Source of the DNA: Phytophthora sp. 'mugwort'
Lineage: Eukaryota > Oomycota > Peronosporomycetes > Peronosporales > Peronosporaceae
DNA: 64,000 bases
Assembly: GCA_033558025.1 (NCBI GenBank)
Contig: JAUCEF010000005.1
Coordinates: 5,704,001 to 5,768,000 of the forward strand
Direction of reading: 5' to 3'
Shown here: one piece after another, positions 21,139 to 34,315 of the stretch
Layout: each line of letters begins with the position of its first letter
Numbering within the stretch: the first letter of the stretch is position 1
Notes under the pieces: model-generated
The model's input: only the letters and a program-made list of their open reading frames with translations
Database searches by the model: none
Told to the model about the DNA's origin: nothing
Position numbers and translations under genes: made by a program

Positions 21139-24100
21139 TAGACTGCAGATAGGCAGAGAGAGGAAGAGGGGGTTAGGATCATTAAGAGAGAGATAGGAGG
21201 AGGAGAAGACGACGCACTGAACTCCCGACGCCATCTTCTTGCGCTTGTTCCCTATTGCGTCCATGGGAGGACGGAAAAGAGGGAATAGAGGGCTCGGGTT
21301 GGTCAACAAAGTAGCTAAAGTTGGTACAAAAATTTGGAAATTACCCTCTTTAATTGAGGGAAATCGGACCATTTCCCTCGTGTTACCTTACCTCTATTAA
21401 GACACCCAGTTATACCTCAACTAAGATTGAACAGCGTCACAGCCCTACTATCAAAGATTTTGATATCGCCATCGTTGTAGCGGCCTCGTCTCCTGAACAT
21501 ATTCCCCGTGCTGCCAACGCCAACTAATTAACCGTTAAAGTGCGGACAGCTGGAGTTTGTGACCTCGTTATCAACACAAGATCGGAAGAAGCAGGTTGGA
21601 CCGCTGATGACGTTGAACTGGTGGAGACCTACCAACCGAAACCAAAAAAATAATTTAAATTAACTACTGGTGGTCCACCAGGAGCTGCTGTCAGCAAGGA
21701 CGAGGATACTTTAACGAGCTCTTCATGATCCTGTCCTGCGAGAATCGGCAGAGCAGGAGCGCGTAGTAGGCCCTCCGTTCTGTATGAGTATGACAAAGAA
21801 AACAACGAAGCCAGTGCGTTCATAGGGACTAACCCAACGGGACTTGCGCCGTGAGACTGGAACTTGTATAGGGAACCCCAAAAGTGAGACAGCATCACAA
21901 TGCTTCCCGTCGCTCAACCAGAACCTTTATTGATCAACTTATAGCTAGGCGTCTTAGCCAAGCAGGCTGTATCGTCTGCTTGGTAACCAACCAAAGTGGT
22001 TGCTGAGTCAAACAAGCACAGCTCCAGGAGTGACCTGGCAGCTGGTTCTCTGCAAGATACAGACACGGATGGGAACGTTGGGCTCGACACTCCCACTCGA
22101 CCTTTGCGCAGATGTACCCACGCATCATCGCAGCATAAGGCCGTATACTGAGCTTCACTTCAACTTCAACACGTCAAGTAGAGTTCAGAGCTCGCGACTA
22201 GTTGTAGTTTTTGTGATAAATGAGCAGCATGTTTCCACCACCACGCAGAGAAAATGAAAATTCCAGACGAAATCGGGTAGCACACAGCACGAAGAACTAA
22301 CGTTGCAAGGCGGCGTGAAGGCGTTCATCCAGGCGGGATTACGACAGCGACTCGCAAAACGGAAACGCTGAAGAGCGGATATCAATATTAAAGGCACCTG
22401 ATTATGACTATGTGTCAGTCTCTATGCGAGACCACCAACCAGAGCATAACAACACGTGGTGAGTCATGTACAACCACTGGAACCGCCCTCGCCACCAGCG
22501 TTGATATTCTGGCTTAGGATATTCCAGACATCTTGCATACCATAAGGATGAATAGAGAATCTGAGCCTCTCTCTCAAAATTTCAGATGAAAATCAAGAGC
22601 AGCAATCAAAAGTCAAGAGATGGTTAGGTTAATACAGAACGGCTGGTCGGCGCTGACCGGGCAAAGAAGGTAAAGAGTGGTTAGGTTAATACAGCAATGC
22701 TGGTTGCTGACCGGCGCACGCCCTCCATCACTCATATTTCCTCCAGCCCGCTCCCGTCACCGCCGCCTTTCCGCGTTGCCGTCGCGCCTCCTCCCCGCTA
22801 CCGAAAGACCACCCCGCCTCCACCTCTACCATCCAGTACCCTCGAATGAGAGTGATTTTTTATGCGAAGCGCTGCCATTTTTGTCGTCTAAATGATAATT
22901 TTTCTGACGACACAGGTTGCCACCATACGCAAGAAGGCCAGATCGCGTCTAGAGGAATCTGATAGTCGTGGTACGTGGTTGTACTGCGTATATTTCTGGA
23001 ATCCAACTAACCCAGCGATTTGGCTGTCTATGCTTGTGTCCAATAGATTAAAGAGCGATACTATATGCTGCTCAACATGTTTCAATGATATCCCATTCAA
23101 CGACGTCTTCTAATCCAGCGGTGAAGGATGGTGATGGTCCGAATATCGAGGTTTCTTATATAAATGGGAATGGAGTTGCCCTGTACGATGCGAATCGAAT
23201 TGCCTATATGAGTGACTGTAGTCAAACGGCGTCGTCGCGAGTACTAAAAGGGCTGTAGCCGTCAGGGTTGCCTAAGGACATTGTCAAAAGGGTAGTCAGA
23301 AAAAAAATCGATACGCAGAGGCCATATATTGGTGTAGTGATGGAATTAGAATGGAATCGGAGCCAATACTGGTGTAACCGTTTGACCTATTCGAGAATAT
23401 TGAGAGACCATGAGAGGGCGCAAGTAATAAAGGAAAACTTGTGTCTAATTATGGGATTTAACATGTCTACTCCGCTACTATGTTGTTGTGACGACGCAGG
23501 CGCTTGGTGCGCTTCTTGTTGTGGGGCTAGCGCACATCCTTCATCCGGACGTTGGCGATTGGCTCCCACGTGTGTTCCCAATCTACCAATACGTTTTGCT
23601 CACCGTCAGTGAAGCGCTCCTCCACTAACCGACGGTACCCCTACCCACATGCACCGGCTTGGTACACATGGGGTTTCTTACACGGATCATTTCGTGGGAC
23701 GATTCGATGCAGCTACAAGACCTTCCGTCAATTCGCCGTACCGGAAACCGGTCCAACACGCGCTCACGTTGAACCCACGTCCCTAAAGTGAGTAGGGATC
23801 GCGGCCATACTTGCTTCCAAAAAACCCATGACGTACTTGCGGAGGCGCCCCGCTGCCGCCTTCGAAATGTATCCACCGCCAACTCGGTTACCGAGATGGT
23901 TACGGCAAAAGGAATAAAATCATTCGCCTCTGTTTGTGATGGGGGGGGGGGGGGAGCACCATGATGGCGAAGACACAATGAGGAAACCGAGCGCCCATAC
24001 CACTCGCCAAGTAGGAAAGTCATGATAACCATTAATCGGATAATTTGAACAGAGCCGTTAAGTATCAGTTAAGTTGTAAGGGGATGTGGCAGCAACTATA

Positions 24101-25660
24101 ACTCTCGTGGCGGTTATTATCACACTGATCACTCATTTGGTATTACCAATTCTTTTGACCAATGGGATGATATCTGTTGACACAGCTTGATATCTACTGA
24201 CAAACGGTTGTACAAGATGTCCTGGGCCAACCAAGCTCAATCAACACAAACCTACAGCAGTTCCGAAACTCAGTCGACGGTCTGAGTAGCAGGAAGAATG
24301 AATTATCGAGACGAGGATCCAAGCGACTCCGATGGCAATTTATTCGACATGCAAGCCAAGGTGTCAAGACTCATTAGACATGTTCATGCGGGGCATGCTT
24401 GATCGACTAGGCTGGCGCCCTCGAGACTTTTGTCGCGAATAAGCTGCCCATGACGCGCGCGGAAAAGAAGCTGTGTATGTTTACAGCGCTATCCATTCTC
24501 TACTCAGTTGACGAAGCCCGCCACAAGCGCGGATTCACTTCCGCTACTACGTCCTCTTTGTTGGTCGCGTTTGCAAGGCTTAGACGTTTCTATCACGCTT
24601 CGATATTTCAGCATCCACCGTGGCGCTCTACAGACACAAGATTCGCAATGTGTGTCCCTTGGTAGCATCGTGGCAAAATGTCATGAATGTGGATAAGTTT
24701 TGCCTTGTACGCTGTGTACGACGTGCAAAAGCTCAGTGTTGCTCAAGAATCTGTGGGTCTGTCCAGGAACAAATAGTCGATATCCGTTGTCGAGCGATCT
24801 TAGACTTCTTACCCGGAAAGTTGCAGCAACTGGAATGAATGGTAAATCAGCATCATGATAATTCGGAGGATGATCGCGGCTGTGTGTGGCAATGAAGCGT
24901 GGTATGACTTCAATTTTTTGGAATATCGGGAGTAAACGTCAATTCCTCTTTCACTCGATTCCAGACCGATATTATCGACGGCATGACATGTTGAGCAGGT
25001 GGTAGCGGCCGGCTTCGTTCTCGGCAATAGCTCGCCACAGCGCCAAAGTCTGCGATAGCGTGTGCGAGTCGACACACTGATCAAGTTAATTCAACGTGAA
25101 GTAAGATATCATGACGGAGGCATCATAAACCCAGTACATATATGCCTCATCAATCACTTTGAGTGCAGTACGATACGTATTTGCAACAGGGTCTTCAACG
25201 AACACGTGAGCAACCCGAATAATACGCAAAGTGCTTGCATAAATGATAAACCCACCATGCACACCGCCACAAACGATGTTGTGAAAAGGTTAGTATCGAT
25301 GTCTGCTCTCGGGAACCACTTGCTTAAAGTTATGCTCAAATCCATTCATGACCAGCTCAAACTTTGCAAATATTCCGTACCTATCTACTAATGCCTGCTC
25401 GCGCTCTTGAATGTCACCGGTGACTCTCGTTATTTACACAAGTATAAAATTGTCCACAAGCAGCAATAACCATCACGGCGATATCGTCTGGTGAAAATGC
25501 TGCAACGTCACATCACGACTACGTTAGGATTACTGTAGCATGCACCCCAGTATTTGTCTGAGTACTTACGAGCACAGGAGGCCGTAAGATTTTATCACAT
25601 TGACTTCAATTGATGAGTAGATACGAAAAAAATGGTTTCACACGCGCAGCAACTTTAGCG
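21139..25660. other. Gene-poor repeat relics
   Basis: About 4.5 kb with only short frames. It contains a 14-G run at 23941-23954 and a partial tandem duplication at about 22620-22711 (TGGTTAGGTTAATACAG repeated about 56 bp apart). A hairpin-like AGGGAAAT/ATTTCCCT pair lies near 21356-21378. Coding-like scraps occur at 22892-23113, 23268-23791 and 24450-24838, in changing frames, none of which I can assign. I see no intact gene. Confidence 0.5.
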
Positions 25661-27604
25661 TCATCGCGCGTTCCCACCTTTGTTGCTGTCGAGGAGGTGG
25701 GTTTCATAAACCAGGCCGACAATCTCTCCACGCAACAAAACACTTCGGGAGGAATTTGCGGGTCCATCGTACCTTTCCAGATGCTCCTTCAAAAATGCTT
25801 TGATGCCCGAGTCTTGCAGAGATTTCTCTTTCCATGCCGTTTTTAATTCCCCAAGCGACATGCCTTCTAAATCGTTGCTCACAATGGCAGCTGGCGGACC
25901 GACACCTCTTTGATTCGAACGGGCGATAGCATCATAGCTGTCAATTTAGCGGCTGGGTCCGTCTTCGGATCCTGAACAATGTCCGGTTCTGGTGTAGCCT
26001 TAGCTATTGATGGGAAACTCGGCTAGCCACAGACCCAGTGACGCGAACCTTTCGGAGCAGGAACCAATCTGGAGAACGCTGGGCCTCAGTTAGAACACGT
26101 ACACAAATCTTGAACGCAGAGATGGTGGTCTGAATATCACGGTATTGCATATCATTTCGAAGGCAGGCGTAGGACCAGATACCCGGTCCAAACATGCGCT
26201 CCGTCGTGTAGCGCAGAGTAGCATCGCCCAATCCAGATCGATAGCCAAGTGCATACGCTTGAGTCGACGAAAATTTCGATCGCCCACCTCCAGTTTTCTT
26301 CGCTGCTGCCCAGTACGCAGCCTTTTCAACCCCTTCCTCAATTGCTTTCTAAGAACCGCTCGCCGGTTTGGCATACGTGAGCGGGAGTTTAACTGTTCGC
26401 TTGTACGTACCAACAATATTTCCACCGACGCTGCGACTCGGGGGCTGATCACATCCGCCTGGTAGCCTCTGTCGAGAGCAAGAAAAATTCCCTGGGAGAC
26501 GGACTTGACTCTATGTTGAGGATCCGCACAGAGATCGTTGAAGAATCCTAACAATGTCAAGGGTTGTTTTTCCACGAGACGCTACATGTCCTCCGAGAAA
26601 AATTGTAGTTATAAGCGAAACGATTCCGTGCTGAACAGGACCATAGCTGAATATACACAGCAGGCCTATCAGTAAGACCTTAATCACATGCTCAGAAATC
26701 GTACCCCGTTAGGATTCCTGATGTGTGCCAGGCCTTTGTCATCAGCTTTCGTCGAACGCAAAGGTATCATGTCGTCACCGAGTATAACGATTGTCTCGTG
26801 CTCAACAAGCCAATTTATCCGGATAGACGACGAACAAGCTCGGCCGTATGAGCCAAATCTCGATCGTGTGTCCGCGGTGGCGTTGTTGGCGCTGTCTGGC
26901 CTGCCGATTGCTTTCAAAATTGCATTGTATCTCGGTTGAGGCATCGTCATCCACGCCGGGGATACTGTAATCTTCACTTGTCTACTGTCGTAGAAGCAAG
27001 ATGGTGTCGTTTTGTAAGAAATAGCCAAGGTTTTACTTCGATGACACACACAAAAGCCCCTCTTTTGCCACAAAAGCGGATTGCTGTAAGCTCGAGTTCA
27101 CGAAGGTTTCACCGCAGAGATAATTGTGTCATCCATCCACACGCCCAGCACATCGTCGACGCTAATGTTCCTCGAACTTGCTCCAGACTGCCCATCCGTT
27201 CGCCCTCGCAGACGCTGCAACACCGTTTTCGTTTCAACGCGCGCTTTTTGCAGCAAGAGGGTTTCAACATCATCCACCCTAAGCTATACGTTATCATCAA
27301 CAACAAACTCCCACGCTGCATCAGAGCTTCCTGCGACGTCCGCCGGGCCTCTCAGTGGGCTGTCCGTGTCTGCCACGGCGCACCAGTGACGACTTCCCGC
27401 CGCAGAGCTGCGCACGCGGAGGATAGAGTGGAAGATTCCCTTGCAGCTTGCGCCCCAAGTACAATATTTTTTTCTTTGAGTTTTGTGTTTAAGGGCAAAA
27501 CACACAAAACCACTGTGGTACTTAATCGGCGTTTTTTTTTTGGGGGGGCGGCCCTTTTTAGGACGTTTCGGCTGAAAGACAGCCGAAACAGAAAAATATG
27601 GCAT
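25661..27604 (-). pseudogene. DDE transposase, decayed (piggyBac-like group, uncertain)
   Basis: Minus-strand fragments in transcription order: 27109-27604 (N-terminal, with a basic KRPKKGRPPKKK stretch), 26684-27073 (MPQPRYNAILKAIGRP, then VILGDDMIPLRSTKADDKGL), 26090-26575 (SQGIFLALDRGYQADV), 26004-26231 (MQYRDIQTTISAFKI, then RSPDWFLLRKVRVTGS) and 25661-25882. An acidic pair followed by a basic stretch and a later DRGY motif is the pattern of DDE_Tnp_1_7/IS4-like transposases common in oomycetes. Multiple frameshifts make it dead. The exact superfamily is uncertain. Confidence 0.5.
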
Positions 27605-27780
27605 TATTTATTGAGAATGGGTATTTTTCCCGATTGCAGGCTCCACGTGGTCAACCTAACCCTAGCAACATTTGCTAAACCTTACCGATTTGCTGCTTTT
27701 GATATCCGTACCAGATATAGCGTATACGAGGCGTATAACGGTGGTTCAAAACCTTTCCCCCAGCAAACGCGTGGCACCAG

Positions 27781-30111
27781 TTGGAGGACGATGGCGACGT
27801 CGCGGTCGCCCTTCGCACAGAAGCGGCCTCCTACTACCGACCGATCGACGACAGCGAGGGTGAGGCGTCCGACGGGTCGTCGCTCAGCGAGCGGCGGCCG
27901 TCGCCGTGCCCTAGTCGTGCTGAGTCGACGGAGGCCACAGTAACGCCAATGAAAATGGCAGACATCGGACAGTTGTGGCCCTGCCGCCTCGGAAAACTTA
28001 GTTTCCGTCATGGGAGGCCTCTGAGTTCTATCTAGCTGTGTATCGAGCGGAGTCATTTCTCGTGTATAACTCCCCGGATTGTAGGTGCTATTCTAACCAC
28101 TCCGTGTGTATGACAGATTTTTCGAGCCAGGACAAACACCACTGTGGTAGAGCCTAACGCTGTGATCGATCGAACCAAGTCACTGGCGCCAAAGATTTCC
28201 GACGAATGGGGTCAGTACGCGAAGACACTGGTCTGTACACACCACGGGAAATACTGCTCGAAACCAAGCAGTAAACGGCCAGGACAGGGCCCGGGCCCAA
28301 GGCTGCACGGCGCAGGTAAACAACGTTGTCTGTTTGGATCTGTTGTCGTGCTAGGGTCGTAGTCGGGCTTGATCAAGATATTCGGCTTTGCCCAGGTGAT
28401 GTATTCAAGAGTCACTCTTCGAATTGTGTTTCGCTCGATGAGAACACGTTACAGACTGTGGATGAGCTCCGGAAGGATGGTGCCAAGAAGACCAGCATTC
28501 TCAAGATTATAGCAGACAACTCGGACAGCAACCCGAAGGCACAGGATGTTCACAACCTGGTTCGGAAAACGGAAACGTTGGCCGCATTTTTGTCATCGAC
28601 GTGAATGGAAAGGTATGAGTAAAACTTGATCCCTTATACGTAAAGTTCCTAAGAACTAACTTTCGGTTTGCCGCGCCAGAAAGCTGTGACCTGCATTACT
28701 ATCCAGACTAACCATATGCGCTCTATCTTCAACCAGTTTCCTGAGGTTCTGCTAATTGACGTTACACGTGGGACTAATCGATCGAAGTACAAGGTATTTT
28801 CATTCATGACACATGATACGTTTGGAAAAGGCCAATTTGTGCAGCGCGCACTACTGCAGAATGAGCAGTGGTCTACTTTGCTAACCACGCTGTACGAGTT
28901 TAAGTCTAATATTCCCGCCTAGAAAAAGTTGCATTGTGTGTTGATCGACAAGGATTTCGTGGAGATGTCGGTACTGAAGACCGCCTTTCCAGAAGTAAAT
29001 TTCCTGCTCTGTCAGTTCCATGTCCTCAAATACTTGAGGGAGGAGATTTCCTCGGCAGATTGTGGTTTCAATTGGTGACAGATAGACCAACTTCGAGGTG
29101 TGACGGGTCTGCTCGTGTATGCGAAGACATAGATGGAGTACACGAAACATTTCTGGTTCACGCTGCATCTCGCCTCAGTTGGCCATTCCGCTCCAGTCCA
29201 GTCGACATCAGCTGGTGATTCAAATACAGTCTATCGTGGTTTGGCTTCAGATGGACAAATATCGAGTCTAGTCTGGCAACAGTTGGGGTCAGTCGGACAT
29301 AATTACCTTCAGTTGGGCACGCGATGTCTTCCAGCACGCAAGGGTCCGATTTAACGGATGGTGATACGATTTTGGAGTTGGCGAAGCATGTCAGGCACCC
29401 GTTTGTTGCGTATTTCTGAAGAACTGGGACAATTGTCGTGATCTGTGGTGTGCACACAAGCGCCAAAATGCGGTCACGCTTGGAAACAACACCAACAATA
29501 GGTTGGAGGCTTCATGGAAACAGCTCAAGGCATGGGTGGATTCCTTCATGGCCGTGGATGAATGCATTGCCTCTATCATGTACTATCAGAACCTTCAAAA
29601 ACGATGTTTCATGGATGACGTGTACAAGATGGTTAATGTGCAGCACGTGGGGTAAGACCGCTAAATGAATATTGTTGCAAATCTTGTCAGCGAGCATGCT
29701 TGCGAGTTGATACATGATCAGTACTCGTATGCACTGGGCCGTGCTTCTTATGAGCTCTACGAAGGTTGGCCGGATGTGTTCTTTGTGAAAAGCACATGTA
29801 AGGATAACGACGCGCTGGACAAGCTGAATGCGGAGTATTCGGTGACCAAGCGCGACTGGAGTTGCTCGTGTTTGTTTATGAGCACGCGCTTGTTGCCATA
29901 TCGGCATGTGTACTTCCTAAGAAAATCTTTGGGCAAGGAAACCGTTATCCCAAGACAACTGCTGAATCCACGGTGGTTGCTTTCGTCTGTCCGGTCGGCG
30001 ATAGAGTTTGAGGATGTCGTTGACAATATCACTCCTTTGGAGCCGTTCGCAGTGCGTCGGGTATTTACTACGAGTGAGTGCGCCTGGGACTCAAATCGAA
30101 AGTATTGCTAG
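27781..30111 (+). pseudogene. Mutator-like (MULE) transposase, decayed
   Basis: An acidic N-terminal leader (MEDDGDVAVALRTEAASYYR at 27781) leads, through frameshifts, to DELRKDGAKKTSILKIIADN and QDVHNLVRK (28450-28570). The MULE catalytic core follows (FNQFPEVLLIDVTRGTNRSK at about 28730-28790, then FGKGQFVQRALL). The region after 28923 shifts frame twice but still shows the C-terminal half. The last open block, 29665-30111, contains CSCLFMSTRLLPYRHVYFLR. This is a SWIM zinc finger (C-x-C-...-C-x-H) whose third Cys is Tyr here. The order matches oomycete MULE proteins. Stops and frameshifts make it inactive. Confidence 0.85.
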
Positions 30112-30953
30112 GCTTTGGCTATTACTAGTGGAATATGCGATACTATTGCGGGGCTTGGCATGACGCAATATCGAGAAGCGGTGATATATTAAAAGGACTT
30201 GTGGTCTTTAGAACAAAATGCAAAGTGATTGGTTCGGTCCTTAGTTCGCTAAGCTACTCTAAGCCTTTCTTCTACCTACTGGATATACTCTACTGGATTT
30301 CCTTACTGGCTACTGAGTTCTTCCAGCCAATCAGGGAGTGACACGTCGTATCCCCATCTTGTACTCACAATCTTGTACCCATGGGTTGCGTAATTGTCGA
30401 CACGTCAGCAGCATCCCGTAATCCATGTGCCATCAGCAGTGAACGTAATCACGTGAGTGATTACGGCTCCACGGACTTGAAGGCAGTACCGGTTTCTACT
30501 GGTACGCCGGGGCTGGACGAGACGCCTCCTTGACAACAATATTTGCACGAGGTGGCACGTCAAATAAAGAAGGGTGATTTTGGAAGACCTGCACATTGCA
30601 AACATTCCGTGCTTGAAGCAGAGGTAAAGTGTGTTGATGAGCCGGGTGTGCAGACCGTGGATCCAGGGTCTGGATCATCACAACCATCCACCTAGTTGGC
30701 AGTCGGCGAACAAGTAAGCCCACCAAGTAACCCTCATTTGGTAGAGTCAGGCAACGAAGTAATACCCCGTCGGGGAATCGGGCGTCCAGTCGGGTGAATC
30801 GGCGAATGAGTCGGTTGAGTAGTCGGTTGTCCAGTTCGCGACCTTAAAGTCTGGGTACGATTGTGCATTTGAAGTGATTAGCCCACCGAGGCCCCGCCGA
30901 CGACCGAGGCAAACGCAAGAGGCAAGAAAACCGCTCGAAAAAATGCTATGGTG

Positions 30954-32393
30954 GCTCAAGACGATTCAGAAATGTTTGCATCAGATTTGAGCCTTGCAAA
31001 TGTTCAAGATGTGATGGACAGCTAACCGACATACGCGTCGTCAGCAGAACTCCTCATCCGGTTTCAGTTGTTCGAGTTCGGTAAGAAACCCAGAGCTCCG
31101 ATAGCCCGCAAGAAAAGTACGTTGCCACCCGCGAAGTATCTGACACCCCTTGAGACAATCACGCACATATTCCGCAGAGATATCATTGAGAAGTGCAATG
31201 CCGAAATATCAGCTCTTCAAGGAAGACAGAAAGAGGCCGGCCAGCAGAACTTAGGTGAGTAGCAAGTGGCGGTGGAAATAACTGGCGCTGGGCTATATTC
31301 AACGGAAACGCTGGGAGTCATGAAGAAGTGGCACAAAGCAAGGAAGGTCGTCAACAACCTAGACAAGGCTGTCAAATGGATCGGCATGATCGACTTCATC
31401 ATATCAATGCCCAAGAGTTTAAAGTTAAGCCTCATCCCGATGCACTCACAAAATTCAAATCGATCCCGCTTTCCGATCAGGTACGACTCTCCCATCTATA
31501 ATATTTCGCGAGCTTTCTAACATATATTTTTATGGTACTGTATGTAGGCAGAATTGCTGGAACTTGTTGGAAAAACGCATTGTGCGACTGCACTGTGAAC
31601 ACGTTAATGGCGAAACTGTTTGAAGAGAGGAAAGACACAATTGAATGGCTTCATGCCTGACCAGAGCATAAAAGCGATTTTCGTGGGCAAGATGGATGAG
31701 AAAATTTTGACCCCAGTCATCTGTGGCAGAAACCAGTGGTGCTCCATCATGATAAATCTTTCATTGAGGGATAACTGCATATACGACCCTATGACATAAA
31801 GCTGTGTAGTCGGTGTTCGGGCGCTCGATGAAAAACTCGTGCCATTGATACCAGTTTTTGCTCCTAGGAAGTACCGAGTCCACAATTACGTAAGCGAGCT
31901 TGGGATGCAAGTCGACAGCTTCAGTTACGGCATGTACATGCTGATAGCATTTGAAATCTTTGCTGGAGCCGCGAAGATTGGCTTGCTGATCAGAAAGAAT
32001 ACTTGCGCTACCGATAGCTCTGCATGTGCATTCAAGTTCAACAAGTTGTCTGTTTCGATCCCGGTCCATTTAACTCATCAACTTTTCTTAGCTTCGTACG
32101 TGTATTTGGCGATTTGGGTGATGCTCGATGATCGCATGGATTTGTTTTGGCTATACATGGACGTATACAACCAGGACACTTTATGTGATTACTTCTCTGG
32201 CTCTATACGAGTCTGGTATGTTCGGGGACGTAATTGTTTTGGTAAGTTTGGCACAAAAAAATGTCCTGTCTCGTGTTACCTAATCGGGGTAAATAGCGAG
32301 TGCCTTATTTATTTCAAATGGCTTGTTCACGGGATGAGTTTAGAGAATTTAAGCCATTATTTATTCCAGATCATAGAAAAGCATTATTCATAA
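30954..32393 (+). pseudogene. Ulp1/C48-like protease region, decayed, of the MULE
   Basis: Downstream of the MULE core in the same orientation, frames at 31068-31262 and 31266-31520 give a linker. Then 31650-32060 shows an Ulp1-type peptidase fold: NQWCSIMINLSLRDNCIYDP, then SELGMQVDSFSYGMYMLIAF. In active Ulp1 proteases the first segment has His before Trp and the second has Cys where Tyr stands in DSFSYG. Both catalytic residues are therefore missing. MULEs carrying Ulp1-like domains are known (KI-MULE/Kaonashi-type in plants). A partial repeat (AAGTGGCCAC(T/C)GCCATCGGCTT) occurs twice at 32391-32470. Confidence 0.65.
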
Positions 32394-33420
32394 GTGGCCA
32401 CTGCCATCGGCTTGTGTACATTATTTATTAATGCGTGATCCACGAATAAGTGGCCACCGCCATCGGCTTGCACAGATAGGAGCAACGAATGGCCAGGGCT
32501 ATTTAAATTCTCGGAGAAGACGCCAAGGTTTAGAACATTTCCACATCAATAAAAATTGTTTCAAAGTTTAGCGAGGAAATTTCGGGAGCTACTCCCTCCC
32601 ATGCAACGTTTTGAATCATTGGTGAGGTGCCACTGATAGTAGGACCAGACGGCAATGAATACCGGTTGTCCGATCCTGTGTGTGTGTTTTGTGTGTGTGT
32701 GGGGTGGTGGTTATGAATATAACAGAAGCCAAAGAACAGCCGGGTCTAACTGGGAGCCTTTGCTGTCACCGCTTTGACCGATGAGCGTTCAATTGCTATT
32801 CGCTTGTGCGCTTGGCATCCAGCCGAAATCCCTTGCTGTGGCTTGAACCTGGAATCGGTGGCTTTTTCGGGCTATGGAAAGTGACTACACCTCATCATGG
32901 GGAATGGTGCTCGCACCTCAACGATTGAAGCGACAATTGTTTTGAAGGAGAAAAAAATCCGTGGTGCTCCAGCGCCAATATTAAAAAAACAATTGTATCC
33001 CACTTCTTAATTGTCATTTGAAATAATTGGCGCAAATAGCACCATATTAAAAAAATGCTGACAAGGTAAATGAAGTAATGAATTGGAAGACAACTCGGTT
33101 CGCCAAACGCTATGCAGATCGAACAGGTTAAAAAAAACACAAGTGTTTCCAGACATATGTCGTTTTCTTTCGAGGAGTTTGCCTGTGTCATGCCAGGATT
33201 CTGGCTCAAGACAAGGCTGGCAGCTTTGACGTCTGCAGGATCGATCGATCAGCTCAACGAGGCAAGCAGCGAAGCAAATCGCAGACTTTGATGGAGTACA
33301 CAACCAATCATTACGTCGTGAGCACATAACGACAGGGGCAGCACCTATCGGTAATTGATTCTGTATTAATGTTGGAGCTCGGCTTGTATCGTCCAAGCGC
33401 AGAGTAATAATCTTGACCCT
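32394..33420. other. Gap without recognisable gene
   Basis: AT-rich with short frames on both strands. A plus-strand scrap at about 33170-33290 reads FACVMPGFWLKTRLAALTSA and may be a transposon relic. Nothing else can be assigned. Confidence 0.4.
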
Positions 33421-34120
33421 TTAGAACGGCCAGGCCTTATCGAGTAGCTCCTCAAATACGCCATGCTTTAGCGGCATCTTGAGGCCCGCCAAGTTAAACG
33501 GAGTCTCATCCCAGTCCGTGCGATTCAGAGAATACCTCGCCAGCTTCGAAAGCTCGTCCCACGTGATGGGGGTCCTGGTGTTCTCCTGTATCTTCGGTAA
33601 ACTGCATGGACGTGCTGCCCAGTATGTGGTTGTAGTAGTATTCGAGTTTGACGCTGTCGTCATCCACATATTTCGCATCGGGAGGCGTCTGGCTCGCGAA
33701 GCCGACACTTGCAGACATCGAGACGCCTAGAATAGTGGAGTTGCCTGCCTCGGGGTTGTCGATCCAGACGACGGCGTACTCCCAGTTGTGACGGTGACCG
33801 AACAGTCGAAGAATGAGAGGTAGGGGCACCGCTCCTCGGCCTCTTCGAGCCTGTGCATTCACCGTCTTGCGGGCCGCTCCACTTGAGCCCGCGGCTAATA
33901 GAGCCATCGTTCTGGACAGCCGGTTACGGGTGGCATCCGTCGTCGATCTTGAGTTGCGGTTATACTTTACGGCTGCCTTTTGGAACATGGTAACGGGCTC
34001 GGGCTCTGGGAATGGCCGAACCTGGTCGTGGCCGATGCCTTGGGCCTGAACCGTTGTGAGTGAGGCACATCTTTCCTCGGCTAGCGATGCTTTGTCCTGC
34101 CGCAAACAGCTTTCTGCAGT
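33421..34120 (-). pseudogene. NLP (NPP1-family necrosis-inducing protein) pseudogene
   Basis: Minus-strand sequence matches the NPP1/NLP family of secreted plant-cell cytolysins. The family's conserved heptapeptide is present as GHRHNWE at about 33780-33800, with Asn where the family has Asp. The surrounding frame continues with [15 protein letters not shown] and, after a frameshift near 33560, a C-terminal part ending KAWPF before the stop at 33421. Upstream, about 33820-33950, the matching sequence lies in a different frame and contains an internal stop near 33925. At least two frameshifts and one stop therefore break it. No signal peptide is visible in frame. Dead relics of this expanding family are common beside intact copies in Phytophthora. 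Confidence 0.85.
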
Positions 34121-34315
34121 GGCAATCGATAGCGAATGGGGTGGGCCGAGCAAACTTGCACTGACAGCGAGTTGAGATAGTGATGATTGTGTGGAGGAGG
34201 GGGTAAGGTCTCCAAACTCACATTTCGAGATTTGCATAACTGACTTCCAAGTGTCAATCGCGAACCTTCCCGGGATACTGTACATGTACAGGAGTTTCCT
34301 GTTTGGTGTTATCAA

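Noticed and set aside
21139..21372. Extension of the reductase to the upstream in-frame ATG at 21372
   Set aside because: The added 78 residues are low in conservation character, rich in Leu/Pro/Phe, and an intron-like pyrimidine tract with AG lies directly before 21138; the glutaredoxin-like domain starts cleanly at 21138.
31990..32393. Active Ulp1 protease
   Set aside because: Both catalytic Cys and His positions are replaced and the frame is interrupted upstream.
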